This document shows positions 11,201 through 23,194 of a DNA stretch of 28,607 nt, in pieces. The notes beneath the pieces are model-generated. The model did not search any database and had not been told where the DNA came from. It worked only from the letters and a program-made list of their open reading frames with translations. Origin of the DNA: Ichthyophonus hoferi. Its lineage: Eukaryota > Opisthokonta > Ichthyosporea > Ichthyophonida > Ichthyophonidae. How positions within the stretch are numbered: position 1 is the stretch's first letter; every line of letters begins with the position of its first letter. A program made the position numbers and the translations under genes. The stretch covers positions 8,009 to 36,615 of the forward strand of contig NAOQ01000625.1 in assembly GCA_002751075.1 (NCBI GenBank), given 5' to 3'.

Positions 11201-12704
11201 GTTCTTTATTAATGCCTATCTTGCAGTTACCCGTAAACCAATCAGATTGGCCCGCTGCTCTACGCAATGGTCACTTGCTTTGTCGTCTAGCCAATAGGAT
11301 GGTACCTGGTAGTATCAAAGATCGCAACGCACCGGTGAGTTCTGCATCATGATTGGCTTCATACGCATCTATATTATCACAAAGCTAATGCTTTCTTTTT
11401 TTCCTCCCTGTATTATGGACGTATTATTTAATTACACCAATCGTATTATTAGGATGAGAGCTATTGATAAATTGGCATTTCACTTACCGTCAATTAGATT
11501 CGGGACACACGGAATATCACTCATTGGATCCCCAAAATGATGATATATAGGGGCCCTAGACTAGACCAAGAGAGAGCTAGATGCCTGCCTATATGCCCCC
11601 TCCCCTCCCTTCCTCTTTCCCTCACCCCACTCTCTCTCCCTACAGCCCAGCTCACGCCTAGTACAGATAGATGATCTTCGGCTTTTTCTGGTGTTCTGCC
11701 AGGCCCAAGGGGTCCCACCCCACCATCTATTCCACGCCAGTGATCTCTCTATAGGGGGTACATTCTCCTCTGTCTTAGAGTGCCTGCTGGCCCTTAAGAG
11801 GATTTCTCCAACCTCCCTCCCATTGGTTCCCCTTGTGTCGGATGGAAGGCTGGTCCAGCCATCTGATTCGATTAAACGCCCACTAAGAACTGAGCACGTC
11901 ATAGCCAGTCAGCCAATCACACCGACAAAACAGGAGACCATCCCAGCTATTGGTCAGATCCTTACAGAGAAATCAATCAACCCACAGCCTACCTCACGGT
12001 TATACCCATCTAACCAATTACTGCCTTGCTCTCCTACAGAGACAGACTCACCCAAGGGAATAGTAACTGCACAACCACTGGCGTCATTGAGGTCATCAGA
12101 GCCTGCCAATAAAATAACTAATGATAATCATACTGCAACAGTAGCTAAGGAAGAGGTGTTCAGTGCTCACGTTAACCAATTGGGTTTAACTGAGAATGTA
12201 TTTGCAAAAGGTTCGGAAGGGTCGGAAGGTTCTATTGGCTCGTCAGACTCGGAATGTTCTATCGGCTCGTCAGATTCGGAAGGTTCTACTGACACATCAG
12301 ATTCTTCGGTTTCCATGGCAACTTCATTGGTGGTTTCCAATGAAATAATCAATGATAAAATTAGTACACCGGTAACTAAGGAGGCACTCTCTAGTGATCG
12401 CGTTAAGCAATTGATGTCCACAGAGAATGTAATAGCCCCTGACCTCTCAGGTTCATTTGGCTCTCTAGATTCCCTCTCCAACGCTGCTACTCGCCAGACC
12501 AGACAGGCAGGGAGATGGGCTAAGAGGGGAATGGTGGCTATCTTAGATACACCAATAGATGTGGCCATGGACTACCTAAATAAGGCAACGATAATGGATC
12601 CCACCAATGAAAATTGGGCTCTGGCAATACAGGTGGGGCAGAATATTGCTGTAGAGATGGCTAGGATGAAGGAGATCATGGCTACTGCTGAGTCATCTAG
12701 TTAA
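8260..12704 (+). CDS. Double calponin-homology (CH) domain protein
   Basis: Proposed exons are 8260-8448, 8705-8812, 9078-9252, 9818-9987, 10487-10840, 11227-11334 and 11646-12704. Every junction is GT..AG, phases match, and the total of 2163 nt gives 720 aa plus stop. CH1 spans about residues 46-150 and carries the family hallmark GLVLCRLIN (helix 3) and a DLGVP.ATIDW segment. CH2 spans about residues 312-422, with NGHLLCRLAN, FLVFCQAQGVP and HASDL. CH domains bind actin or act in signalling scaffolds; two in one chain could bind or cross-link filaments, but this pair is separated by a 160-residue Ser/Pro-rich linker, unlike the tandem CH pairs of spectrin or alpha-actinin. The C-terminal 300 residues include an acidic Ser/Gly-rich tract (about 557-595) between two copies of a 50-residue motif, then a helical end of about 70 residues. 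The ATG at 8260 is the first in frame, giving a Gly/Arg-rich N-terminus; an earlier exon is possible. CH identity is firm; the specific family is not known to me. Confidence 0.85.
8610..8676 (+). repeat. CATA/CACA microsatellite
   Basis: Runs of CATA and CA repeats lie in the first intron of the CH-domain gene, just upstream of the 3' splice site used for exon 2. Confidence 0.85.
10008..10160 (+). repeat. TCTC/TATC pyrimidine-rich microsatellite
   Basis: About 150 bases of imperfect TC, TCTA and TATC repeats lie in intron 4 of the CH-domain gene, immediately after the 5' splice site at 9988. They are pyrimidine-rich on the transcribed-sense strand, as are most introns here. Confidence 0.85.
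10907..10932 (+). repeat. TA dinucleotide microsatellite
   Basis: A short perfect TA run of about 11-12 units lies in intron 5 of the CH-domain gene. Confidence 0.9.
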
Positions 12705-12931
12705 GGAGTTAGGTAGCATCCGATGGTCTGCCATTATAATTAGGGATGATTGGCCGGCGGCGGTAGATAAATATTGGTATGCCTGGTCGTGAATGCATAA
12801 CCAATCAACTGTCTGTCTTGATATCCTCCACTACCTGCTTGGATCTAGTACGATCAGTAGTGTCTATTAATACATTTATGGATGAGATATACTTCAATCA
12901 AGTCACTGTATAATATTATCAAATTTCTAAC

Positions 12932-12937
12932 AATAAA
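12932..12937 (+). promoter_or_regulatory. Candidate poly(A) signal of CH-domain gene
   Basis: A canonical AATAAA lies 228 bases after the stop codon at 12704. It is a good candidate for the 3' end, but such hexamers are common in AT-rich DNA. Confidence 0.4.
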
Positions 12938-13406
12938 TATTGTGCGGAAGGAGGCGGCCAATAAATGCTCAGTGTATATTTTAAGGGAATTCTCCAGGTA
13001 GGACTTAATACACCAATCAATATTTACAATATAATCTACCGTGTCATTATGATCTTATGTTAACCAATACCATGCGAGTTACATATCCACTAATGTAATG
13101 ATCTAATAGGAGATATTGATAGGCTGTTAAAGTTCAGGGTCTACCCGGATCAATATAATCTCCTCCTTGCTAACAGGCACAAGGTTCGCTACCTGTAGAT
13201 GATTGATCAGAGTGATATTGTGTTAAATTTATATTTTCCTATTAAGAATGGTATTATGTAATGTACATCCTGCAGTGGGAGCACTATTATGTATGCCATT
13301 AGGAAGAGAGGAGGGAGGGAGAGGTGAAAATAAACATATATGTGACCATGGCAGAGGAAAGAAAAAGAGGATGTAGACAGTATATGCAATACATTAGGAA
13401 AATACT

Positions 13407-13408
<2 letters not shown>

Positions 13409-13442
<34 letters not shown>
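13409..13442 (+). repeat. TTA trinucleotide microsatellite
   Basis: About 11 perfect TTA units lie in the spacer between the CH-domain gene and DMC1. Confidence 0.9.
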
Positions 13443-13443
<1 letters not shown>

Positions 13444-14681
13444 AAATATATGTCCATTTAATGGTAAAACTTGGTATGCATTTTCAGGCAGCCAAATTAA
13501 TAGTCATAATATCATTACATAGCATTTAATATAAGGAAATGTTTACTACATTATACAATATAACCATTACATTATTACAGTACGCAACAAAACTATAGTT
13601 TTACTACATAATGGGACATTATCATCAAATTAGTATGACGTATATGGCCCAGTTATTATCATAATATAGTATTATTACAATAATAATATGGTATTACCTT
13701 AACCTGCATTATATCATAAGGTCATTATATAATAACAATAGAATATTAATGGAGCTTAAATTATATTATACTTAATAATCTCAATAAATATATATATTAT
13801 TATAGCATATATTATATTTTTGTATAGTTACTCTTTCAATAATATACATATTGCTATCTGTGTATGTACTTTAACAACAATAACAAACGTAGTCACATTT
13901 TTTTTTAATTGGTACAGGTGTCTGCCTATGGCAAAACTAAATAATAAACTGAAAATAAAATTATCATCATGATAGTATTAGCCGAAAATATCCATACAGA
14001 TTGTATCTAATGTGAACGTAAGTAAAGTGTAGTTACATTCAGACTGTATTTTTTTATTATTTTTTTTGAGATATTTCACCCGTTAAGTGTTTTTAACTCA
14101 ATACTAGCTATTGCCTTTTAAATTAATTAATATTAAATACTAGTTATTAATTTTGATTGGTAATTAAATTTATTATTTTTTTATAAATTATTACAATTGG
14201 CGCTTAATCGTAAAAGGCCGTTGCTGAAAGATGTTTACTTTCCTGGAGCAGAACTGGCTGAATATTTATTTACAGTGCTTATGCAATTCAATGAAAATCA
14301 ACTATTATAAATGATTCTATTGGATTAGAAGGTATTGTTGATTTTGATTATTGTAATGAAAGCTTTTCTGATTAATACAAACTAGCGGCCCAAAGCCAGT
14401 TCACGCTGAAACCATTTTGTTTTGCACAATTTTATTTTTTATAAGACCACAAATTATTTTTGTGATTTAAGAGTTAAGTTTTTCCACTTAGCTTAAAATA
14501 TGAAGGTATCTCATTTTTATTGTCATACATGTTAATCTTTGACAACCGTATCAGCCAACCAGGTAACTCGGACTAAATTAATAATATAACAAGCTTTAAT
14601 TGACCAATGAAACGTTACCACTTTCTACCGTATTTATTGGGCACAAGAATAAAAACATTTTAATTGGTACGTTTATAAAGT

Positions 14682-14690
14682 GGCGGGAAA
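14682..14690 (-). promoter_or_regulatory. E2F-like site upstream of DMC1
   Basis: The plus strand reads GGCGGGAAA, the complement of the classic E2F/DP consensus TTTCCCGCC. It is the only such site I noticed, lies in an otherwise AT-rich spacer, and sits about 940 bases upstream of the DMC1 start. E2F sites are known to control DNA-replication and recombination genes in animals and plants. Use here is inference, and the distance is large for a core promoter element. Confidence 0.3.
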
Positions 14691-15632
14691 AAGGTTGATA
14701 AAGGCAACAATACACATGCATAACTTATCGTGGCTAGAAATACAACATAACCATGCCTTCCCTAGAGTAGATATATATGTTAGAAGAGAAATATTAGATA
14801 GCGACAGTATAATCGAGTAATATACAGTTTTACTTTTTAATATTTTTGTTTTCTATACTTAACCTGTTTTACTAAGACACTTTGCTTGGCCAGTCCAAGT
14901 CTCTTGTTTACTTCCTCCCAATTGTTGATAAGGGTATATATCACTGTCTTCTTCTTCCTCTCTATGCTTTTAAAATATACTAGTCAAAAATGATTAATTA
15001 ATGCCTTTTTGTCATATATATATACCATCTTCGCTTTTTTTCGGAGCTGCCTCCCTCCCTGGTAGTAATATAATTCTTTTCTAATTATTCTGTTATCTGC
15101 CATCCACACCAAGTCTTATATCATTTCGGAGGGATTAATAGATCAATGCAAGATCAATACTAACTTAAAACATAAAGTAATTCTTATTTTTCAATTGTAA
15201 TGTACAAACAGGCTCATATGCTCAGGGAATAGGATTAAGCCAATTCCTCTATCTAATTTTCTGAAATGTCCAATTTTTTACAATATAGCGGGCCATTAAA
15301 GTCATTTATATAACAACAAGCCCTTTCTCATTATCAAATAACAATAATATGTACTGTCTATTCAACAATACAACGAGTCCTTCTTCTTGCACTCTTCACA
15401 CATATTGTACTACCATTCTATTTCTGCATTACACCTTTAGCCCACCTAACTCTATTCTGTTTATGTTTAAATAATATTACCATTGTAGATCCTCATATCA
15501 TGCATTGCCATATCCTCACTGACTTTAACAATGAATATAATTACTGATTGAGTCAATACTGTCCCTTCCTAACTCTTTTTGCCTTCCCCATAATCGGACA
15601 GACCTCTTCAATCAATAAATAGTATAATCATC

Positions 15633-18494
15633 ATGGCAACCATGGATGAAGCCCAGGACCATGTGGTCTGTGACATCAACGATACCATAGCGCTAAATGA
15701 GGAGGTGGGCAACATCATATCTTCAATTGATTGATTTATCTTCACTGTCTCTAACTAATCTCCTTATAGTTATTCCTACACTAGGCTATCTATTGGCTAA
15801 TATACCCATTATTATGATACGATCGTTAACCTGATTTGCACAGCCAGCTTTCCAATCACAGAACTTATCTCTGCCTATCTTCTACCCAACTTCCGATAAT
15901 ACATTTCCAATAAAAACCAATAAAACCACCGGTATTATAGAACCAGTAGGATTTTATAGACTCACACATTATAGATATATAACCAATCGCATTGTTGGGA
16001 AAGAGAAGGGCTGTTCCCAAATACCTTAGTCCAAAGAGAAGAGTAAATATGTACCTATATGGGCATATAGTAGAATTAACCCTTCCTACAGGCCTAGCAC
16101 CCAATCAGATATATGCGTGTAATAATTAACATCTTTGAATCAATCCAATAAAGTGGTGTGATAATTATACTTTAATCTTTTGACTCATGCTGCCATCCCT
16201 TTTTTCCCCTAGTCCCTATAGCTGCATGGTGGATTAAATTGAAGACCTCTAGTCATAAAATAGTCTAGTGAAGGCAAAGAGGGTCAAACAAAATGTTTTA
16301 GTGGGATAAATTTAAATAACTTTTGATAAAAGCCAATAGGTTATAATCCTTTTATTCCAAATTCATCTCTTATAAAAATCTTAATGAGCTAAATTGATTG
16401 GTTCCGATTAAAATAGCTTTTCAACCAATCTAATACGTTATAACTATTTTATTATTAACATTACTCTGGTATCTTATGCTATCAACCAATTAATCCTAGC
16501 ATTATTTTGTCATAACCAATAATTTTATCAAAATGATTTTCAGTATTCATAATTGTTATACACCAGAAACTACCAGGTTTTATAGCTATTCACAACATAA
16601 TCACAGATTTATCTTTAATAAACGACCTTTCTCTCTCCGTCTATATGAGAGATAACCAGTACCCTACTTGGTCCCTTTTATAAATACTGTATTAACATGC
16701 AGGGAGTTGGCAACCACTTGCCAATGGTCAGAGAGTATAATCTGTCAAGTTCAGTCTGTAATTATGTCATCCAGGGTAGTAGCCAACTGCTGCAAGCAGA
16801 GAATTTAGGATAAACAATTTATAGTCTTTATTCGGTATCACTACAGAATTAGTCTGTATCAGGCAGAGCATTTTTATACATTCTAAATATATATAGAGTA
16901 TTTCAGAGTCTAGTTTTAATTTATTAGATAATTAACTATATAACAATAGTTATTTTTCCTACGTAGTATATGTAGCTACATTTAATGCTGACAATATGGG
17001 GTAGGAGGACGGGGTGCAGGATATAGATCTACTACAGGACCATGGCATCAATGCTGCAGACATAGGGAAACTAAAGGCCGCTGGAATTGCAACCATAAAG
17101 GTAACTATACTATAATACTATAACATTACGTGTAAAATGGTATAGTATATACTACATATAACATAATATAGTCTAGTGGTATCTTGCTAACATTGCTTCC
17201 TACTCTATAGTATATAAGGGATGGCAGAAACGGTCTATTGAATAGAATAGGAGTTATCTTGCAATACCTGTTAGTAAACTCCATTTATTATTGCACCATT
17301 AATACCATGCTATAGGACCTGATTAGCCATACCCAATCACATTTTCCCTCCTATTCTATACCTCTTATTCTTACCTAATCATTACATATCTTAACCAATA
17401 TCTTTTAAGCCTACATGCCTTAAAAGACTAATCACCAATAGAAATCTATTATATTTAATTCTTAGCCAATCAAGAGACTAATGTCATGGCTACATTTCTA
17501 ATAAGGAGGGTCCAGGGAGTACAGATGCAGACCAAGAAGGCATTACTAAATATTAAGGGCATCTCAGAAGGGAAGCTAGATAAGATCAGAGATGCTTCTA
17601 GGAAATTGAGTGTATGTCTAAAGGAGAAGAGGGTAGTGTAAGAGAGGGGTTAGTATTGGCTAGATATGACTTTATAGTATATATAAATATGTGAAGGTAG
17701 TTTATGATTATAATTACACCTACTCGTAGAATATCATTAGCTAAATATCAATATTTATAATTAGAATATATATATGTGAAGGGCTGTTTTATAATTAAAA
17801 CTTAGGGGGAGAGAGTATGACGGGGGCCAATAGAAAACGAGGAAAGACTAATGAGTGGGTTGTTCTATCCAATCAGAGTGCCTGTTTCATTACTGCCCGT
17901 GAACTATCTATTAGGAGACGAAACATTATCCACCTCTCTACAGGGAGTGAAGAGTTGAATAAACTACTAGGAGGTAGGTAGGGGGTTTATGGAGGGGGCA
18001 GGGTAGGAGAAGATAAGGAATACCTTAACCAATCATAATCTACATATTCTCCTCCCCAGCCAATCATACTACTCTTTTATCAATAGGTCCTTTCCTTCCC
18101 TTACATTATCTCCCTATCAGCCCTTATCACTATAGCAACCATACATATACTTACCTCTCTCCTATCTCTACAGGGCAAGGAATTGAAAGCCAACAGATCA
18201 CAGAGATCTTTGGAGAGTTTAGGACAGGGAAAACACAGATATGCCATACCCTATGTGTGACTACCCAGCTACCACAGGACATGGGCGGGGCATCTGGCAA
18301 GGTGGCTTACATAGACACTGAGGTAGGGCCAGGATTGGGTGGGGGTCATGATAGATCTTCTTATAGTTTTAAAAATATTATTATGTTGTTAGTGTTGTTA
18401 TAATTATTACTATCATTATAACTATTATTATTATTATAACTCTTATTATTACTATAACTATTATTATTATTGTAATTATTATTATTACTATAAC

Positions 18495-18538
<44 letters not shown>

Positions 18539-21500
18539 GCATAGCTATATCACATAGCCCTAGTTAACCATTCTACTTATTACAGGGGACCTTGTAAGTA
18601 CAGGTTGCACTATTCCTCCCTCTTGCCTTATTAGGACACATAATATAGGTAACCCCTATCATTATATAAAAATACTCAAATTTCTCTTTCACCATTGCAT
18701 AAAAAACAGTATCTTCTTATATGGTGTCTGTAGATTGTGGGCCTAATAAACCATTCTGATTTATGATATGAAACATTCCTTCAGTTAAACCTATACCTGA
18801 TTTATCTCTTCTTCCTGATTAGCTACATATATTCTTTACGTTATTTTATTATTATCCCCACCTAGACCTTTTTGCCTTCATCGTTCTACATAAATACCCA
18901 CCTATAGCATATTATTATCATTGTTTATGGTCTATATGTACATATATAGCAATAGTAATATGGCTTATTCTTCTATATATGTATTATATACATCTTCCAC
19001 CCTCTCCCTTTACAACATACCACCAAGCAGTTATATTCCCACGGAGATTTATGCATGTGTATGTACTCAATAAAAAAATTAACCAGCAGAGATGTTATCT
19101 TCTTGATGCATATTATTTGAACGAGTAACCTTTACTAAATCATACCATCCTTTTAATCTAGCTATTTATAACATAATATATTTAAGCTACACTATACCAA
19201 TCTTTTTACTATCCTAATCACCAATCATATTCAGCCGTCCTGATAGATTAATAGCAATTGCTGATCGGTTTGGGGTGGATAAAGAGGCAATCCTAGATAA
19301 TGTTATGTATGCCAGGGCCTACACCAGGTAACCAATCATATACCCTGGTTAGATTATTATAAATAATAATTAACTATGGTTATATATGCAGTCATTCATT
19401 GGCTTACTTTAAATTAGATTAAATAGTTATTTTATTGGTTGTCACGTTACTTTAATTTACCAACTTTTATATTAAATAATGAATAATAGAGATAAAGATT
19501 ACTATAGATCAGTAGTTTTAAAACAAACTGTAGTCAATAAATCCTTATACCAACACTATATTACTATATGCTATTCTAATTATTCTATTAAACTCTATTA
19601 CTATATATGAACTATATACCCTCACTCCCTATGTACTACCATATATGGTCTACAGTGAGCACCAAATGGAGCTATTAACTCAATGTGCTGCAAAATTTGC
19701 CGAAGAACGTGGAGTTTTTAAATTATTGGTAAGCTAATTGTTTTATATTTATCTAGTGGATTATTATTGGCTATATACCAGTATATATAGACCATCCTTA
19801 TTTCTCTTTCTTTCCATCTTTCTACCAATCACCCTTTAATATTATAATGCAAGCCTTCCCAATTATTATAGTATACACTACCTTTCACCCACCCCTACGC
19901 TAAATAGAGTGATATTTTACCCCTCCCTACTGGCTACAGATAGTCGACTCCATAATGGCACTTTTTAGAGTGGACTACTGTGGGAGAGGGGAACTCTCTG
20001 AGAGGTAGGTAGGAGTATAGGGAAGGTGCCTCTCTATCTAGATGTAGGTAAGAAGGTATGGAGTCCTGCTTGCTGTTATCTCCAACCTTCTATTATTGAC
20101 CACCTATAATAGCACTTAGTAAAAACTACAATTGGGGTAGGGAGAGGGCGCGAACGGGGGTTAATGTATCCTTATTAATGGGTACTATTGATTGGTCTAA
20201 TTACCACAGCAAGGTTGATACTATACTTTTCTATGATTAAAAATTATTGTATGATCCTAATCTAATGATACGATATAAATAATTCTAGCAGACCACTGAG
20301 GGTTAGCATTAAAAACAAAGCACCAATGAAATGTACAATCACAGGATTTTGTGATAAAGTTTCTCCTAGGATAGCCAATTATTTTCCTTATCTTAACTAG
20401 GGTAATAAGATTATAAAAAATAAACCCATAAAAATACATCATGAAACTAACCCATTGTATACTTTTATTGGCTTGCTATCATGCATTTTCAATCAGATGC
20501 TAGTTTTCCATTACTATCCTACCCACTTTATACACCCTATCTTTTACGCTTATCTTTTTCTTGGTATCTTGCCAATATTGAGTTTTGTTTTGTTTTGCTT
20601 TAGGGAGGTGGCTTCCCTATATTAGTATTGACGTTATAATCTACCTACTTATATTAAAACTGTACATTATTATATACACCCATGCATAACCACTTACATA
20701 CTATCATACAGACAGCAGGCCTTAGGCCAAATGCTCTCTCGTCTAACCAAATTATCAGAGGAATTCAACCTAGCCATAGTGATTACCAACCAGGTAGACC
20801 CTCTTATTCCCACTATATCACATTCTACCATTTATTTAAGCATTCAACCCATCAAATAATTCTATTAATTTGTTATTTACTAACTTAATACAGTTATATT
20901 TTACCTTGTGTTATATCGTCCTTTCATAATAGTGCATATCCGAGAGAAAACCTATTGCCATAGTACTCATTCTTATAAGTATTATAAGCATTATAAATAT
21001 AGTATGTTTTAATTGTAGTGATCACACTACTTGTCCAATCATATATCAGGAACCATTTTTTCATTAACCATAGCATTCCATACGAGTTAATTCGTTAATT
21101 CTATTGGATATAGAGTTTAGAATGACCGCCAATTGTTAATATCATTCAATAGAATTTTCAGTATTATATATAACTGTCTAGAGGGCATAAGAACAAGAAG
21201 TGATTGCTTGTTAGCTAATTGTATATTAAAGCCAGTATCTATCTTCACCATCTAATGACTAGCTGGCTTTAAAATTAGTAATAGTAGGTATGTTTTGGAA
21301 AACAATATTAAGCAATAGCAGTGAGATTGTATCAAAGCACCTGTTTAAAATTTAATACAATAGATGTAAAGCATATAAAACACAATGACAAGTATTGATT
21401 GGTTCAGGTAGAGTATAAATAGAAATACTCGAATGGGAAAGACGAGTAATAGTAAAAAATAAATAAATAGATACATATATTAGCAACCTATCTTTATCCA

Positions 21501-22053
21501 TTATAAATCTGATCTTAATATAGCTTTATATGTTTAATATAAATTTAGTAATCCCTTTCCATTGGTTACAGATGACAGCAGACCCTGGGGCGGGGGTATC
21601 CTTTGTCCAGGATCCTAAGAAGCCTATTGGTGGTAAATCATTCTTTTAATATATCATGTCTATGTATAAACAGATTATTCTATATTATACTGTAATTTTA
21701 AAACAAGTGATTTATTGGTGTCCGTTCACTGACATACAGGCAGTCAATAGCGTTTATCTGATTGTATATGTCATAATAATAGGTTAATATAATATAGGCT
21801 AAATATGATTGAACCTCTCTATAGGCCATGTACTGGCTCATGCCTCTACAGTTCGTCTATCGCTCCGTAAAGGTATCTATCTATCCATCTATCTCTATAT
21901 ATCTCTCTTTTATCCTAGCCTAACTACCCCTACCCTTTCCCTACAGGTCGTGCTGAAACACGTATATGCAAAATATTTGACAGCCCTTGTCTCCCTGAGG
22001 CAGAAGCTATGTTTGCTATTGCTAATGGTGGGATAATAGATGTTAAGGATTGA
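15633..22053 (+). CDS. DMC1: Meiotic recombinase DMC1 (RecA/RAD51 family)
   Basis: DMC1 forms helical filaments on single-stranded DNA and carries out homologous strand exchange in meiosis. The 13 coding exons are 15633-15704, 17005-17100, 17516-17611, 17877-17973, 18174-18322, 18586-18593, 19235-19327, 19656-19728, 19940-20004, 20712-20793, 21572-21632, 21825-21872 and 21947-22053. Phases match throughout, giving 348 aa; human DMC1 has 340. Visible parts: N-terminal helix-hairpin-helix region (about 30-88), Walker A GEFRTGKT (134-141), DTEGTFRPDRL (about 168-178), Walker B LLIVD (227-231), L1 loop within [10 protein letters not shown], and L2 beginning [26 protein letters not shown] and MTADPGA mark DMC1 rather than RAD51. 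The last exon is unusually RAD51-like. Least certain are the first exon (alternative ATG at 15642) and the junction 17973/18174, which gives one residue more than the human protein. Confidence 0.95.
18381..18536 (+). repeat. Compound TTA-type microsatellite
   Basis: Imperfect ATT/TTA units interspersed with ACTATA words end in a perfect run of about 15 TTA units. The tract fills most of the intron just upstream of the 8-nt DMC1 exon. Confidence 0.9.
18586..18593 (+). other. DMC1: 8-nt microexon of DMC1
   Basis: The exon GGGACCTT is bounded by TTATTACAG and GTAAGTA, both near-perfect splice signals. It supplies Gly-Thr and two bases of Phe in the invariant DTEGTFRPDRL segment; the exon before ends with GAG (Glu) and the one after starts C-CGT. 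Without it the frame is lost and three conserved residues are missing. It is flanked by introns of 263 and 641 bases. Confidence 0.9.
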
Positions 22054-23194
22054 TTGGAGTAATCTTATGCAATGAATAAGGTAGTGTAGGAGGTATATAC
22101 AAAATAGTAGTGGGATGAGTAGTAAATAAAGGGGGAAGTATAGGGTATAAGTGTCCTACAGCTATATAGATGATATTAATACAGCAGGAAAAATATGCAT
22201 TTTGTAAAGAAGGTAAGGTAGGTGGAGTAGTATGTGGAGCCAGACTATGTTATGCAAGACCATACAAACATTAATTACTTAATTAATGACAATCAGTAAC
22301 TAATATATATCTAATATGCTTTATGTTAAGAGTATAAAGGTTTTTTTCAGTCTGCTATTAGACTGATACTCATATTCATAATTCTGCAGTATGATCAAAT
22401 AAAGGTTAGGATTAATTATGCTAATTAATTAGTGATAACTTTATAACAATCTTTTGTTTTTGTTTTGATCCTCTGCTTGCAATTACTGGTAAACTACTAC
22501 AACACTGTAAGATAATAAATGTATAACAATAAGAACATAACTGCAACAAAGTAAGGATAACAACTAAAAAGCAGTAAACTAATAACTACAATACAGTAAA
22601 ATAATAACTGCACCACCCATACCACCTTTAAGTTACTTACTATCATTTAATAACGTCTAAAATACAAATATTACAAATATTGCATTACATTATTCTACTT
22701 ACTATCACTCTAGAGTGTTGAATATGCACATTCTTTCTCTATAGTTAGCAATATAGCATAGATTTTTTAATTTTCATCTGTTTTAGTTGAAAGGCTTGGA
22801 AGAGTGAAAGAGAATAAAACAGTAGATCAACTCAAATATAAGATAGATATGGTTCCTTTTGTTTGATGACATAGCCATGACTACGTTTGCAATGCAAAAG
22901 AAGCATTTTATTTTCGATGCAATTATGTGTTTATGGGTGTATATCTATATTTACCCTGATATTATAGTACTATATTAATGAAAAGCTTTTGACAAAGAAA
23001 AATTGGAGATATAAGTCCTTTCCTCTACCCTACTGTAGTGGTAAGGTTCCCTTATAGTAATGGGATCAATTTCCACACCCTCTCTTACTCCCTACTTGAT
23101 ATTATCTATAATAGTTCCTATAACACTACGTAGCATTATACAAAAGGAGAAAGACCAACAGTGCTATATATATCCTATGCACTGCACTATACAC
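22054..23194. other. Convergent 3' spacer
   Basis: This stretch separates the stop codons of DMC1 (+) and the nucleotidyltransferase gene (-). An AATAAA at 22125-22130 is 72 bases after the DMC1 stop and is a likely poly(A) signal. TTTATT at 22907-22912 could serve the minus-strand gene. No other gene is visible. Confidence 0.5.
22125..22130 (+). promoter_or_regulatory. DMC1: Candidate poly(A) signal of DMC1
   Basis: AATAAA lies 72 bases past the TGA at 22051-22053, followed by a G-rich stretch as is common downstream of cleavage sites. Confidence 0.5.

Larger units (their letters stand above)
12938..15632. other. Intergenic spacer upstream of DMC1
   Basis: No gene is visible in this 2.7-kb spacer between the CH-domain gene and DMC1. 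It contains a perfect TTA trinucleotide run (13409-13442) and A/T-rich tracts. Around 14590-14700 there is a short, more complex segment that includes an E2F-like site. The DMC1 promoter should lie in the right-hand part. Confidence 0.5.

Noticed and set aside
11521-11902. Two minus-strand open frames
   Set aside because: They overlap the CH2 coding exon and the adjoining intron, and show no family motif.
12167-12568. Minus-strand open frame of 133 codons
   Set aside because: It is the reverse shadow of the last exon of the CH gene; its acidic Ser/Glu repeats mirror the Ser-rich tract.
13170-13200. tRNA-like GGTTCG word
   Set aside because: No matching A box, acceptor stem or cloverleaf could be drawn around it.
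15865-16104. Minus-strand open frame in DMC1 intron 1
   Set aside because: No recognisable motif and no partner exons; it is likely chance in a 1.3-kb intron.
17821-17876. Upstream extension of DMC1 exon 4 (open to a possible ATG at 17818)
   Set aside because: The acceptor CCAATCAG at 17876 gives exactly the family length between KL and FITA; the extension adds unmatched residues.
20682-20888. Plus-strand 68-codon open frame
   Set aside because: It covers DMC1 exon 10 in the wrong frame; the right frame reads [12 protein letters not shown].
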